From: Allacma fusca
Taxonomy: Eukaryota; Arthropoda; Collembola; Symphypleona; Sminthuridae
Length of the DNA: 64,000 bases
Direction of reading: 5' to 3'
Assembly: GCA_947179485.1 (NCBI GenBank)
Contig: OX359248.1
Location: forward strand, 46,944,847-47,008,846
Below, piece by piece: positions 14,241 to 28,775 of the stretch (the first letter of the stretch is position 1; every line of letters starts with the position of its first letter). A program made the position numbers and the translations under genes. The notes under the pieces are model-generated. The model was not told the origin of the DNA, made no database searches, and saw only the letters and a program-made list of their open reading frames with translations.

Positions 14241-15150
14241 GGGGGGGGGTGAGGGGGGACACCCGTGAGGGAATCTCTATATCCCGGACCACAATTTTTG
14301 TATTCGTATAGAGAACGACAGTTGGAATTCCCATCCAAGGAAGCTACTTTTTTACAGGGAATTCCAGCCACACTGAAGGAACATACCGTGAGGGAATTTC
14401 CCAGTTCCTATAAATATACAGCACCGGAAGACCCTGTTGATGAAAAGGGGCGCTCCGCATACAGACACTGGGAAATGCCGAGAGGGAATCCTGCTCCTGG
14501 AAAGGTACTAGAATATACAGGAGCAAGCCCTGGTAATGACTAGGTACTATGAGCAAATTTTCCTAGTAATAAAGAGATATCGTGAGAGAATTTTGACTCT
14601 ATGATGTTACTTTTGGGAATTTTAATGATGAGAGTAGTACGTATACGTATCTACCTCAAGGGAATTTCTATGATCAGAGCTTTTTCCACAATTTTTATAC
14701 TCACACTGACCCAACGGCCACTTACACATGAGACCAGGTCCTTGGTACAAGGGTACCGCGAGGGATTAGCTCTAAATCAGGCAATGCACCGTCCGTTTTT
14801 GAATTGTACGACAATTTTGATTTTAGAAAAGCACAAGTGTGAGAGTCATGTAGTGAGATAATTTAGAATATTAAAATGTCCTCTGAGAGAATTCTGGTTC
14901 TCAAAATGTACCCTCAGGAAATTTTGGTTCGTCAGAGGTACTCTGAAGGATTTTTCGTTTTCATAACTTGATTGAAGAAAATCTGACTCAGTGAATATAC
15001 AGTAAGATAATTTTGAAAAAAAAATCCGTTGAGGGAATTTTTGATAATTACTTTAGAAATAATGTTATGTGATAAAAGCATAGTGAGAAATTAGGTGCTA
15101 AAAGCTTGGGGAGGTGTTTTGAATGAAGAACGACTACCGTGAGGGATTTT
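14241..15150. repeat. Degenerate array of GTGAGGGAATTT words
   Basis: Variants of TACCGTGAGGGAATTTT recur about every 40-70 bp, for example near 14264, 14387, 14480, 14581, 14657, 14756, 14880, 14912, 15031 and 15138. Spacers are unrelated or strongly diverged, so this looks like an old, interrupted minisatellite. Confidence 0.6.
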
Positions 15151-15810
15151 GCTAAACAAAACATACTTAGAAGATATTTCCAGGGCTTGGAATTTTGTAG
15201 ATATATGAAAGCCCTGTATGATTATTCCTTCCGGTAAAAAATAAATATTACTTGAGTAAAAAAAACTGAAGTTAGTAAATTTGAATAGCTAAAGAATCCA
15301 AGACGATGGATGTAGGATTCCAAGTCATTTCTTTTGTTGGTTGAGGGGTGGGGAGGGGGAGGGGAAAAAATGGTAGAAAAGTAAGAAAATGTTGGTTCTC
15401 ATCTTTGACAAGATGCTCTCGGAAGAGTATATGTGGGAATAGATTGACCCGAGGAAGGAGGGAAGGTATAAGCTCGGGATGCGGATGCATTGTTGTAGAG
15501 AAAGACATTAGCATTGAAGCGTGGAGTAAATGTCCATGTAATTATAATGGGGAGACATTTCCACGCAAATTACCGTTGTAAAGTGCACTCTTTCGAGAAT
15601 GGAAATGAATGAAGCCCAGCCTCGAGCCATGTCTCATGCCCAGTTGACAAGGACCATAGACGACTCTCAGAATTAATTCCTCCACGGAGAGATTCATTAC
15701 CAAAAGGTATTTTAAGAAACGTAACTCCACACACCGTATACCCAAACCCTGCACCACAATTACGCTCTTCCCATACTTTCAACACAAGGAGCTCCGCTCT
15801 TTCCCCCCTC

Positions 15811-15853
<43 letters not shown>

Positions 15854-16304
15854 ATCCCGTAACACAACCACAACTCCAAAAAGACACGAGTAAAAATTAA
15901 CAGAGCTTCTTCCTCCATCCCCCTACAATTTCCAGTCACTTGTACAGGCATACAAGCATATGTACATATGTACATATGTAACTACAAGAGATCTATAGCC
16001 CTGTAATGTACAGAGTCAAAGTGATTTTTCCACCGAGCTATTTCTTCTTCCCTTGACTTCTCCTTCATTTAATTTCACGCTTTGCTTTTTTCATCCACTC
16101 TTTCAGTTTCTCTGTTCAGAGCTAAGTTCGTGTTATGTAATCCAATCATTTCAACTTCAACTTCACTTCAAGACACACGTCCCTCCCATCTTCGGCCAAG
16201 AAAAATTTACAGACGATTTTTCTTCTGTAAATTCAAAAGACTGCAAAATAACTGACGAGTCCTCCATAACGACTTAACAAGTTTATTTACTCCCATATTT
16301 ATTT
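15151..16304. other. Non-coding stretch with (CT)n
   Basis: A clean (CT)n tract lies at 15813-15850, and a TATGTACATATGTACATATG palindromic cluster near 15959-15979. No gene is supported. Confidence 0.5.
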
Positions 16305-16665
16305 CCATACTTGAACTTGAATCAAACTTCAAGTCAATAAAAATTCCTTACATTTTAACTTTATTTACATCTCAACTCTGATTTTTTTAAAACTTGAACC
16401 TCACCTAAAAATTCAACTTCCCTTGAAAATTGAACTTGAACCTGACTCAAGGATGAACTTGGCTCATTGTCAGACTCCTACCTCACTCAAACTTACACTT
16501 GACTCAAACTTAAACCTGAATTTTTTTAAAGCTGATTGAATTTAACTGAAAATTAGTCCTCAATTTTATTGAATCCGAATTTGTTGACAAAGTGAGATAA
16601 ACTTGATCTTGACCTAATCTTACTCCAAACTTAAGCTGAACTTAAACTTTCTCTTTTAAACTTGA
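16305..16665. repeat. Degenerate ACTTGAAC array (minus orientation)
   Basis: ACTTGAAC, ACTTGACTC and AACTTAAAC words recur irregularly. This is the same theme and orientation as 8403-8945. Confidence 0.75.
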
Positions 16666-19600
16666 ATGTCTTGAGTAAACCTCCATACGTGGTAGAGTTC
16701 TTCCCCCAGAAATTGCAATCCCGCTACACGCAACCTCCATTGAGAAAAATACAGAGACAAGAGATGAGCATCTCTGGATTTGGGAAAGTTAGAATTATGT
16801 CAAAGATGAAAGGCCCTGCTTTCGCAATATACATGGACTTGCTCATTTTATCATTTGAGCTGATATGTGAGATGAAAGGGAATTAAGGGGATCTGGAGCT
16901 TTCTCAACTAGCCCGAGCCTTGTATAACAAGTCCAATGATAATAATAATTCTAATCGAAAATTGTGGTACGATAAAATGAAAGTTTTTATATGTAACTTG
17001 GTCAATCACTCCCTTTCTCTCTCTGGTGCCTTCAATAATAACTATAGGCACATGGGCTGGATGGACAGATTGGGGAAAAAAGATGAGGTGGAAATTAGTA
17101 ACTGACACATTATCCACGCTTGTCTCCCTCCTCATCCCAAACAAAGGCCGGGCGTGTGGAGGAGGAGGAATGACATGAAAAGAACCATCTCCTCACTTGA
17201 TTGACACTATCTTACTTCCCCATCACACACTCATACATGATTGACTGGTCCGGGGCTCATTCTCCCAAAATACCAAGTCTTCCATGTCTCACTCATTCCT
17301 CCTCACACCAGTAGTCCCAGTGCATTACTGTCTCGGCAAACAAAAATCCTCCGAAACTAAAACTCAGCACATCATCGTCCATCATTTATTTTAGTTCTTA
17401 TCTTATTTAATCAATAGCACAAAAACATTCGCTCACTTTCACACATTACATATGTACATATATGTACATAATAGGGATTTCCCAACTCAAAAGTACATAC
17501 AAAAATACATTTATAGTTTCCCTTACTATTTTTGTAATAGTGTCTTGACAAGTTCACCCTTCAAACTCGACTTGAGTCCCAAGTTTCTCTCATTTTTGAA
17601 TTATTAGTAAATATTGAAGTTTAAAAACGGGACAGGGAAATTCATGATTTGGAAAGCTGGTTAAAAAATCCTTATTCCCTGTAGTATCTATGTACATATG
17701 TAATTATGTAGGTTCAGGTCCATACGTACATAGAAAAAAGGCTCTCAAAAATCATACAATCAAATTTCCCCGCAGTACTCTGAGGGGAGCTATTTTCAAA
17801 GGGTAGGAAATATATATTAAAATGCATCTATCAGGGAAGAATTTCCTGGGCTTGTTATGCATATGTGTATGTAGATAGATAGGAAAAGGATGTAAATAAT
17901 TGGAGGAAAGGCTTGCCCAATTGTGAAGGCTAACTCAATCCCAATATTTTTTTTCCGGCAGATCAAACATCGAGAGAAATAGTTGAGTTCCGTGTTTTTC
18001 CCCCTCTCCTTTCCCTCTCTCATAATTTGAGTTTGGAAGAAAATATGCGTTAGTATGGATGTTTTTGAAGTAGATTTTTCCGCTGGAAGTCTCCCCGTAC
18101 TATTCATCTCTCATGAAGGAATTCATGAGGACCGACTGGGAGAGAAAGAATAATGGAGGAAGTGGGGCGCGAGGGACTCAAAGGAGGAGATCGGATGATG
18201 AAATTTCAGATTCTAAAATTTAATTTCCGGTGTTGTAATACAAACGTAAAAAGATGGATGCCATTACTTTGCATCCCTTCCTCTCCTTTCCCCGGTATCT
18301 CTCTTATTTACTCACAAAAGGGAATAAACACATTAAATGGCTAACTCTCCGGCTCCCATCCAACCATTAATAATTCCCTTATTTTGCTTGTCCGGCTTCA
18401 TCAACAACAGCTCCATCCCGATCTCACTCTCCTCCATGTTTCGAATAGATACTGCTCTTTCTCCATACAATCAACTCCTCCTGTCCCCCCGAAAACCGGT
18501 CCCCATCATTTAAGAACGGGAATACATAGACTCCAACCGTAGTCTGGGATTTCAATGGAAATGAGAGCGGGTCCAAAATTGTCTTATAACAGACAAAATT
18601 CCCTACTTCAATGCCGATACTCAGTCCTTTCAATTTTGGCCAAAAGTGCAAATCCTTGCTTTGATTCGCCTCTTGTACAATCCCTACCCTTTTCATCCTT
18701 TCCCAAATTCTTTTAAATGTGAAAAATAATTACCAAAGAAATTTTGATTTTATCCTTAATTTTGTTCCAAATTTTGTTTTGAAGCTCATTTTATTTTATT
18801 GTCCCAACTGGGACTTTAGTTTTTGCAACGTAATTTTTATCACTTACAAATCTCATCTGTGTTAGGAAGAGAAATGACAAGCCCTCAAACTTGTGCAAAA
18901 TAGTAAATATTCAAAATCTTTTGGAGCTCACAACTATTACATAGCCCTAATTACTAGTGCACATTTACTACAATGGTTAAGCAGCTTGTAATTATTTCTC
19001 AGTATTATCATTAGGAAGGTAGATATTATTTTTAATAATTCCCGTTCTTAAAATTGCAAATGAATATAAATTACTGTTAAACTTATACATATTTCCTTCA
19101 GGGCTCGTCCCAGTTACTACGAAAGCACTACATGTTCTTGTTGGTACACAAGCAAATCATAAGCAATGAAAATATGATGATACAGAAAACAGTAGTATAC
19201 TAAAAATAATATATATAGTCTGTCACAACTCCTGGAGTATGATATGCTCCGGAGTGTACACTACAATAATTGGGCCTGATGCTTGGAAATATGTGAGCCC
19301 AGAGGGATTTATGACCCAAGGCTTGGAGGATGAGGCCATGGAATTGCTAATGGTAATGAAAGCTGCATTTGATTACCTTGACTCTCAGGGATCCCCCCGG
19401 CAGTGGTGAGCGTGTAGAAAGTCCAAAAGAGGACCAGGGAGGCCTTCCACATGTTAACGGCTGACTGTGACTGAGGATTTGGAATCCTTGTCATGATTCC
19501 ATATTCTTCACAATTTTCCTGTCAGTTGAGCCTTATCTTCCTGTCACGGATATATGTATATACAGATACAGTGGTGGAGACTTTCCCTATCACCGTGGAG

Positions 19601-20937
19601 TGTATATACTGTATATAGTAACAAATCGTAGAATGACAGAACAGTCTATTTCAGTATACTGTATATACGCCAGTGGTATAGATAAAACCCCTTGTAAAAT
19701 AATGCCTATACCATACACACTTTTCGAAAGGGTGGGGGGGAGGGGAAAATACTGAAATCCGGGGAAACACACACTTTTCTTATTTTCACATCCGAAGACA
19801 GACGAGGCTGGAGTTGCGGAGTGCTGATCCGATATTCCGAAGTTTGTTATTTTAACAAATTCACTTCCAGACCAATAACAACAGATAGCTATATGGTGTG
19901 AGGAGACATATGTACGAGTGCATCCAGACCCACACCCAACTCCATCCAGACGGCCAGGAAAACAAGAAATAGAATTTATGGCGAGAGAAAGATCAAGTTT
20001 TATGACTCTTCATCAAAAGTCGAAGGAGTTACTTGGGGAAAGTAGGATTTCACAGTTGTCCATAAATACTAACCGCAAGTCATCAACTTGCTAGGGATGA
20101 TTCCACCAATTTATTCCCGAGGATTATTCCCTCAGATAGAATCCCAGTAAACTTTGGAAATACGAAGGGATTTCTCTTTCTTTTTCTAAAACTCTGGCAG
20201 GAAATTTCAACTAAATTTCAACATCTTTCCCAGTAATTTTTCCAAACAGGGGATTTTGACTTTATGCTCTGTGTTTTAGACTTATATGGGAGATCCACGT
20301 GTCTATGAAGAGCCGGAGGAATTTTTGACAGGTTAAAATTCAAATGGGGCGTCAGGGCCAGGAGACGCGGTTTGTTCCTGTACACCCAAAAGAACGAGCA
20401 AATCAACACTGGGAGCAATAATAAGACAAGTACTTCAGATCTGGTTTTTCTTTCCGAGAATCCTACACCAGCCTGTCTGGGTTATTCCTTTGTATGTGCA
20501 TATGTACTCTGTATGTACCTACACTTGTGCACACTTGCGGGTGGCTGTCACTTGAACCACATTGACTTGTCAATAGTTTCTCGCTTTTCCATATTTTTCT
20601 TTTCCCATTTATTTACCGCTGGCTAGGCTGGGGCTTGTGGGTACATACTGAACCATGTGTGTCACCAGTGCCTTGGATGCATGTATTTCTCCAACCTTTT
20701 ATATCCTATACTTGTCTATTTACTTTTATAAGAAGGTTCGCTGGGATACGTATTTAGGATTATATTTTTTGTACGTATGTTCGTATAATTTTAAAAACGT
20801 ACATATGTATTTTACAACTGTGGGAGTTCCTATATATGATCGTATATAATTATTTGTAATTTAAAAATGTGTATTCGTCCGAACATACATAATTACATAA
20901 GTATTTGTATATTAAATTTTTATTTTCGTATATTAAA
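16666..20937. other. Non-coding stretch, nothing recognised
   Basis: It contains small ATGTACATAT palindromes (near 17449-17469) and ordinary AT-rich DNA. No ORF shows protein-like character or a splice partner. Confidence 0.45.
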
Positions 20938-21052
20938 CAACTACGAATTTTGTATGTGATTGTATGTTAAGCAAGTAAGAATTTTGTATGTGATTGTATG
21001 TTAAGCAAGTAAGAATTTTGTATGTGATTGTATGTTAAGCAAGTAAGAATTT
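20938..21052. repeat. 34-bp tandem repeat, about 3.4 copies
   Basis: The unit AAGCAAGTAAGAATTTTG plus TATGTGATTGTATGTT repeats at a 34-bp period almost without change. The first and last copies are degraded. Confidence 0.9.
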
Positions 21053-22298
21053 TTATATGTGTTCGTATATGACGCATATATTTTTAAATGCGCTGTAAAT
21101 TATAGGAGATTGTATTTTGATGTGTGAATAATTTTTTATGGAAGTCTGCCTATGTGGGTATTTTGATGTGTACGTATGTAATTTCTTATGTAAGTCACGC
21201 ACGCCTATGTATATTTATTTGAGGGACATTTGCATGTGCTAACGCAAGTCCATATTTCTGTCCGTCAACTGTGCAAAATAAATGAATCTGAAATTGTGTG
21301 TATTTTGTGTGCAAGTGTGTGTCTGTGTGTGTGTGTGTGGAGATATATGATTGTATGTATGGAGACACGTATGTATATATATATAATGTAAGAGACTAAA
21401 ATTGTAGACTATAAAGGGATGGGAAGATGAAACAGGAGGTCGGTCTGTCTACCGCATGGGAAGTGTCACACACCAAAAGTCAAATGCAGACCTCTCATCT
21501 TACATCTCCCTTTTTCTCAGCACAAGTCCCAACATTGCATGGACAAGTTTCTCGGAAGTCTGCATAAAGTACAGGGAAATTGACACAAACCAAGAAGATG
21601 CACAGAGTCCTCGTGCCACTGATTGTAAAATATCAAAGAGTATCAAAACACATACAGAGAGAGAGTCCCAGACAGAATACCCCAAAAGGAACGTACACAC
21701 AGTATTGCCCCGAGATGAAGAATGGGATCTATACACTCGAAAGTTATTTATACTAACAGGGAAACTTATTCATACAAAACCACACTCCAGTGTTACTCCA
21801 AGGCGCCACTCAATAATGTTACAGTCACTAGTGTAGTGTGGATCTCCCTATCATTAGAAACAGTTGAGGGATAAACACACACACAAAGTTGGATACACAA
21901 ATGCCAGAAATTCGACGGAATTTGTTTTTGCAAAATCTCACAACCCCTCCTCAAATTTCAAACACACAGGCCCTCAAGTATAAATGTTATGAAGTGTAGT
22001 TGGAGAGTATTCCAAAATTCTGTAGACAGTTCCAACTCCGTCCAGGAAGAAGAAAAAAAAACAACTGTGAGAGATGCTAGGAAACAATTTCTCACTCTCC
22101 GGGAACGATTCACAAAGATTTTATCCCTTCCGAGCTCTCCCAAAGTGACTCACATTTAGGAATTACTCCTGCAATTTTTTTTTATCAGAACCGGTCCTAA
22201 AATACTCCACAATTTTTCTCACTCCGAGGAACCATTTGTCCTTCCCTTAAGATTTCTGGGAGGATCCAGAAAGATTGTCTTTCTTATTTTTGGAGAGA

Positions 22299-22334
<36 letters not shown>

Positions 22335-22899
22335 CAATATTTTTTTCTTCGGAGGATCCCCAAAAAAAAAAAACTTGAGGAAGAAAAAGATTTGAAGTTG
22401 GTGGAGGAAAATGGGTAAATTCAGTGGAAGAGTGTTGGAGTGATATTTTTTAGTGAAAACATGCTTTTTAGCTTTTGTCACTCTCGCCCCAGCTACTTTT
22501 TTCCCTAGATGTGATACAAATCAGAAGGAAGTTTTCCAGAAGGGACGTATTTTCCTTTTTTTTTTGACTGGAATCTATAGAGTTGGAGGAGATGCCCCGA
22601 AAGTTACGTTCCGAGCAGAGTGCTGGTACTTTCGCAACTGAGCGTTCGGGAAGTGAGTGTGCCTGATGTGTATGGAGAGTTTGGTAGGAAGACGCGGGTA
22701 AGTTCTCGGGAGAGAAACAACTTGGCAAGTGGAGAGACTTGAGAGCTATCCTGTCGTCTTATCAGGTCTGTCCATTGCTCCTGATGGAAGTTGGGAGCCG
22801 TGGAGTAGTATAGAGTCACGAAATATATGATGCAGACAGGAGAGCTTTCAAACTATACAAGCCCGTACTATTTTGAACACATGCTCCTCAAGTGTAGAG

Positions 22900-22942
<43 letters not shown>

Positions 22943-25900
22943 GAGAGACAGACCTGTGAAGTTTAAGTCCCAAGCATCTTTTCCCGTCCACAACAGTCTA
23001 AAATCCCATCTTCCATAAGTTCCCCCTCTGGCGCATCTTTCACTCCATATATATACATGGGGAAGTTCCAATGTGCCCGGGTATTTTTTTTTAACGCCGA
23101 CTGCACTTGAGCACTTTACTTACACTTAATTTATAGCAACTTCTCCTTGCACACATATTATTTTAAAACAAACGCTCCGCATTTACTGGAATTATTGCAG
23201 TCAATTGACAGGACCCGTAGTGGTACTTTTCCCCAACTCTTCTCAATTTCAAGACTCTTCACCCAACTGCGTCGGTTTGGTTGAAGGACAGAGGACGGGT
23301 GCTTTGAGGTCTCCATGGAAATTAATGCACCTCAAGGGAAAGTACTTCAACTCAGAGGGAATCCTGTATTTGTGGCCTTTTTAAAAGGGGATGATGGAGC
23401 CTGGTGTCAAATTAAATGCGTAATCGTAGGAAGATACTATCCAGCAAGTAATCATTGGCTGCCCCATAGAAAACGTTACACTAGTAATTACTAAAACGCG
23501 AGACAGAGCCTTGCAGAAAATAGTAATCCGTGTATCAATGAAAAATAATAGTAATCCATGTAAAATAGCCAATTTTGAATGTGATAGTGATAGTTGACTC
23601 TTGAAAGGAGAAAAATGAGGGGTGTAAATAGGAAAAGTGTTTTTAAATGTTTTTTATATAAAAAATTTTGTTGTAAGTAAATTTACTCTCTCTTTTATAG
23701 CGAGAGTTAAAATGTGAGTGATGATATTTGACTGGGAATGTATGCACTAATTACATTTCAATGTGTCTACGCACTGGAGCACATTGTAGCTCAAAGAGAT
23801 GGATTCAATTTCCCAGGGCGAGGCTCTCCATAAAATTTCTAATTGTTCTGGTAGATATTATGAAAATACTTGGGGAGGAATTGCACTTGAAAAATCATGT
23901 AAATTAATGTTGGCTGGAACTAATATCAATTTTCTGTTGGGCTTCGAATCTTACAATCAGTACGTTTAATGACACAGTAGTGTAGACATACTGCGGCTCA
24001 TTAGAAAAGAAATGGGCTGGAATTATATGCAGTGGCACGAAGCCTTTCGAGTGGTATCATTTACGAGAGTGTATATTCCAGGACGCATCCGTCATAGGGA
24101 ATGTGTTGCTTTTGTCTATGGGTTTAATTTTGGGGAAGCCAAGTATTTACAGTCAGCTCACCTTAGATTGAGTGCACGTAATGTTACTGGTCATACTGTA
24201 TTCCCATCCTCGTATATTAGTATACGGAGAGTAATAAACGTCGATAGGAAGAAAACCCATAGCTTTTCATACATTTTTAAAGGGGGGAAAATGCCCTGTG
24301 GTAAATGTGAATATGGCCCAGATATTTTAGGCCTATAACGAAACTGCTCTTGGACGGGATCTCTTCCAGGGCGTGTACACTGTATGTACATAAATAAATA
24401 TAAATGTTTAGCGTAGCGACGGAATAAATTTAATTAGTTTGAAAGTGCTTGGAAGAATTATTGTAGAATGGGGGTTTGATTGAACAAATCTCACACATAA
24501 AGTTGCTGAAATGAAGTAAAGCCATTCAAATAGAGTGTAAAGGATATTGGGAAGTTGTACTGTAGTTAATTGGGCCCGTGTGGGAGTAAACATTTAAAAT
24601 GTTTGTGACTGTATGTGCACGAGCTCATCAATTAATTTTTGGGATGTCCCAGAAATGATCTCATGCACCTTTGGAGTGAATTAGTAAATGGGAAATATTT
24701 AATGTACTAACTAAAGGAACCTCATGGCTGTGGGGTATTTACTTCAAAATATAAACATTTTTTGTACTCTGTGCCTCTGCAATGTTTGAAAGGCACGAGC
24801 CTGCAATGGAAGTGGGATAAGATCAAAAGCACAGAGATGCGTAATTATTTTCTCCTACCCAATTTCCCTAGTACGTGCCTGCCAAATTCTCTGCGTGTTA
24901 GCTTAGCACATACGGAACTATACAGTGCACTCTTGCTAATCAATTTACAACGTAAGAGCATTTTCTCTAAAGGATTAAAAATGTTTAGTCACAATATTCC
25001 AAATTTTTTTATTTACAAATTCAATTATTTTAATTCTCATTCTCACTTCTTTTCAGGATGATGATTTAGGGACAGAAGGATGGAGTACACTGTTTTTGTA
25101 AAAATACGTTTCAGAATTTTAGCTGGAACTTCGTAAATGTATTTAATAAAAAATATAAAGTTGCATGTTATGTATGCCTAAAATCTATACATCTAGTGGT
25201 GTAGTCATTGGTAAAACACAAACTGGCAATAGTATGTACTGTAATCTACGTCTTTTTTCGTAAATATTACGAATGACTTACATCGTTACTTTAGCGCTCG
25301 TTCTAATAATAATGCAATTAATAATTGTAAGCTGTGCTTCCCAATTTTATTCTCTTCAATCACTGTAAGTGTGAATACCTTAGTATGCTTATTACTAGTT
25401 TTTATTAATTTTGAAAAAATAATTTGTACATAATTAATCACCGGGCTGAGATACGGATTGGAGAACATCCGTTTAAAATACCTTCATAAACAAGGGTTTT
25501 TATATATTTCTAAGTAAAAACCCATGTTTTTTGTAAGATACGTGAATACCTCTGGCACGGAATTTTACAAAGTTAGGCAACAACTTAGTATTCGGATTGC
25601 ATGGTTGAACTTTTACGATCCTCGAGGTATATATCCGGCCAGAGAATTGCTCTGTTGATGGAGATCAGAGGACTCGATGAATTTAATTTTTAAAATCGAT
25701 GTGTGGCTCGTTGCAAGTCAACAATCAACCAGATAGTGTTTGACTTCTTGCCCCTCGTAGTACTATAGATATGTAGCATGCATCCAAAATGTTAGCAAAC
25801 ACTTTCCATGAAGGAAATTAACCATATCTGGGGATTTCATGTTGAATGGGAGCAGAGGCAGTGAATTGTAGCGGAAGACATTTTAAATTTTCGGGTCTCT

Positions 25901-28775
25901 TTTCAGCCTCTTTCTTGCATACATGCATAAACTGCTACGAGCAGAATATCCCTTCCACCCATGAAAAAAAATTATTTGTACAGAAATCCTTACTGGTTGG
26001 GGATTGCTAAAGTGCTGACGTGTTTTTAAATGGTAAAATGTAATTTCAGCGTAAAAACCATAATTAAAAGCGTGTTTCTTTAATTATTTCTTTCGAATGT
26101 GTGAAAATCCTTTCACACAGAAGTCCATGTTAATTACGATGTAACTGGAGTAAAACCAGTTGTTTGCTTTGAAGCGATTCCCATAATGGATTTTTCCTCT
26201 TGGTAAACTACGTGTACGTAAAACAATGGCATTGTATAACATGTTTTTTAAGCCAACTATAAAAACTGATTGTTCATATGTAAAATTGTCAAATGTATCA
26301 AGAACAATGAAAAAACTTCTAGTGTTCAACGAAGTTAAAAGAAGCTTCTAGATTTATATTGTGCTCAGTTTCACTCTACGTCATCTACCGCCCTTGAAAT
26401 GTAATTTTCGAGGAGAGTCAGAACTCGCGGTCATAAATGAACTAGCAATATAATGAACTAGCCTGCATGGTATATGAACTCGTTCAATGCAATTTACATT
26501 CTACAGTACATGCTCTGACAATGACAGACGGATTCACGGTGAAAACTAGCAAATATATAAATCAAGCTTGCTTAAATAATTTCCTTAGTAATATTTTACA
26601 CATTTTTACAAAAAGGGTGTCAGTTGGATCCATGTTGGATCAAAGGTTCTTTTGAGTTATAAAAGGGCTGGTTTGGAGATGTAGATAGGGATAGAGTGTT
26701 GTGTTTGGCAAATGACCGTTTTAAGTAAATTAGGAATACGGGTGAAATATGTTAGAGAGAATATTTTTAAAACCACTCGATCCCACCCGTCCTACGTAGC
26801 TGTAGAGTAAATTTATTACAAGTTAAAGATACTGTTTTAAGCGGCTTCTCAATAAAAGTAGCCCTCATAGACCCAGTAATCTAGTTTCAATGTTTCAGTT
26901 ATTTAAGTAATTTGTCTAATTTATTACTGTCTTATAGAGCTGTTAATTACACATTTATGCCATATTTTGAGAACTTAGATACTATCTGTAACTACGACTA
27001 GGCTATATATAACTGTCTTCTTTTATAAAACAAGCAGTTGAAAACTTTTTACAATGAAATTTTGCCCGGTTTGAGAATAAAATCAAAAGTGACAAAGGAA
27101 ATTATGCTGTAATAAAACTTCACAGAGGATTACCTTCAGTTCCCTCGCTCTTGCTGATCAATACATTCTTGAGCATGCCGTCATTTAACTATCTGCCTAC
27201 TGGCTTTAGAACCAAGCCAGGCGTAAATGATATGATGTTCATATTCTCGGTTGAATGATTTGCAAATGTGAGGATTAATGCCTATGACTCCTTGGAAACA
27301 ATTGGGCCAACAAATTCATTGCCATTATTGACAACGTTTTTCCAACGTCCCACGTGCCAACCACGATGTTGTTGGACCAATAATTTACTTCTTGACTGGA
27401 AAACACGGAAGGGATGGGGCCCCAAATACGAATACTTTTTTAAACCTTGAAATACGAAGGAAATACTTGACAAATGGCTTTGTATGGTCGAAACAAATTT
27501 TATTTTTTCGGATACTAATTCCGATTCCAATACTTTTCTTTAAAATCAACTGGCCATTTACATACAATCACTGTACAAAGTTTTTGGGGCTTTGTGAAAT
27601 TCGAATCCCTTGCCTTCTGGGAAAATATTCTTCAGCTATAACTTAACAGAATGTCTATCATAAAAGATGCATCCAATTATAAAACAGGATTATATTTGTG
27701 TCAGCAATAATACAATATTGCTGTCCTAAGCTTTTACGACTTAATATTACCCAGAATAAACATATTATTCTGGTATTCTTTATTTAGTATTCTATAACTA
27801 CTATGCAGCAACGTATTTTTGAAAATAGTAGAGTATTTGGTACTTTTATCTGGTCTTCTTGGCTTAATTATTTTATTTAGTATAATATTAGCAATAAAAT
27901 ACGAAGTATTCCCGACCTTTCTGGAGATAAGGAGAAATCAAGCTCATGAATATTTTAACCAATTATTACGGCCGTTCGTAGAGCGGATTGGCTGCACTGC
28001 TATATGTTCAAATCTGATCTTAGTAATTTTTAATCTTGGTCATAAAATTACAAATTTTTTAAAAACAAATTAACAGTTTATCGAGGAATAATTCGGTCTA
28101 AAATTAATACTAGTAAAAGAATTTCGTGCCAAAAATTACTAGAGATATTTCAAGTGCCATAGATGTTAAGTGTCGTAAGATATTATGCCCACGAAATGTT
28201 GGAAATAAATCCTAATAAAATAATTTGTAAATTTAAGTAAAATTCTTAATCTATAATTTAATCTATACTTGGAATAATAATTTCCCTCAACATTAAAATA
28301 AGAATCGACATAAAAATATTTCAAATCTATTAAATCATACTTTTATGCTTTAAATTATTATAAGTAGTATCAATTTATTTAGCAAAATGTGTTTTATTGC
28401 AATTTAATACAATTATTTGAAAAACATTATTGCTTTTAAACAGCTTCGAAAATAAGGAATAACATTTATTATAAAATATTATTTCCATTATTATTATCAG
28501 GTAGTTCAATGCAAAATGAACGCGTTCATCAACGCGTCTCATCTCTGTTAGTTCAGTTCGCCAGAGTTTTAAGGCAGCCTCTGTGGCTGAAAGTGCGCGT
28601 GTGTTCAAATCTCCATCCGGGAAGTTAAAATTTAAAAAAGTGTTGTACAAAAACTTTTTGTGATTAGTTTAGTCCTGCTATTACTCATTTACTCATACCG
28701 GAATCCGGATCCGTGTGACTATTACAACTCCTGGGAACAAAATATCATACAAAATTCCTTAATTTTTATATTAAA
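21053..28775. other. Non-coding stretch upstream of the FKBP8-like gene
   Basis: (CT)n lies at 22302-22333 and (GA)n at 22903-22937. From about 24 kb the DNA becomes more AT-rich and repeat-poor. Open frames near 24012 (108 codons) and 27819 (hydrophobic, but starting at TTG) lack homology I can recognise and are not called. The last few hundred bases should include the promoter and 5' UTR of the gene at 28776. Confidence 0.45.

Noticed and set aside
24012-24338. 108-codon ORF with several Cys residues
   Set aside because: It does not resemble a known family and no flanking exons were found; the length is within chance for this composition.
27819-28073. Hydrophobic 84-codon plus-strand ORF
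   Set aside because: It starts at TTG, is in AT-rich DNA that favours hydrophobic codons, and has no partner exon or recognisable family.
28555-28625. tRNA-like words (TGGCTGAAAGTG and GTGTTCAAATC)
   Set aside because: A- and B-box-like words are too close together, and no cloverleaf can be folded; the region is more likely 5' UTR of the FKBP8-like gene.
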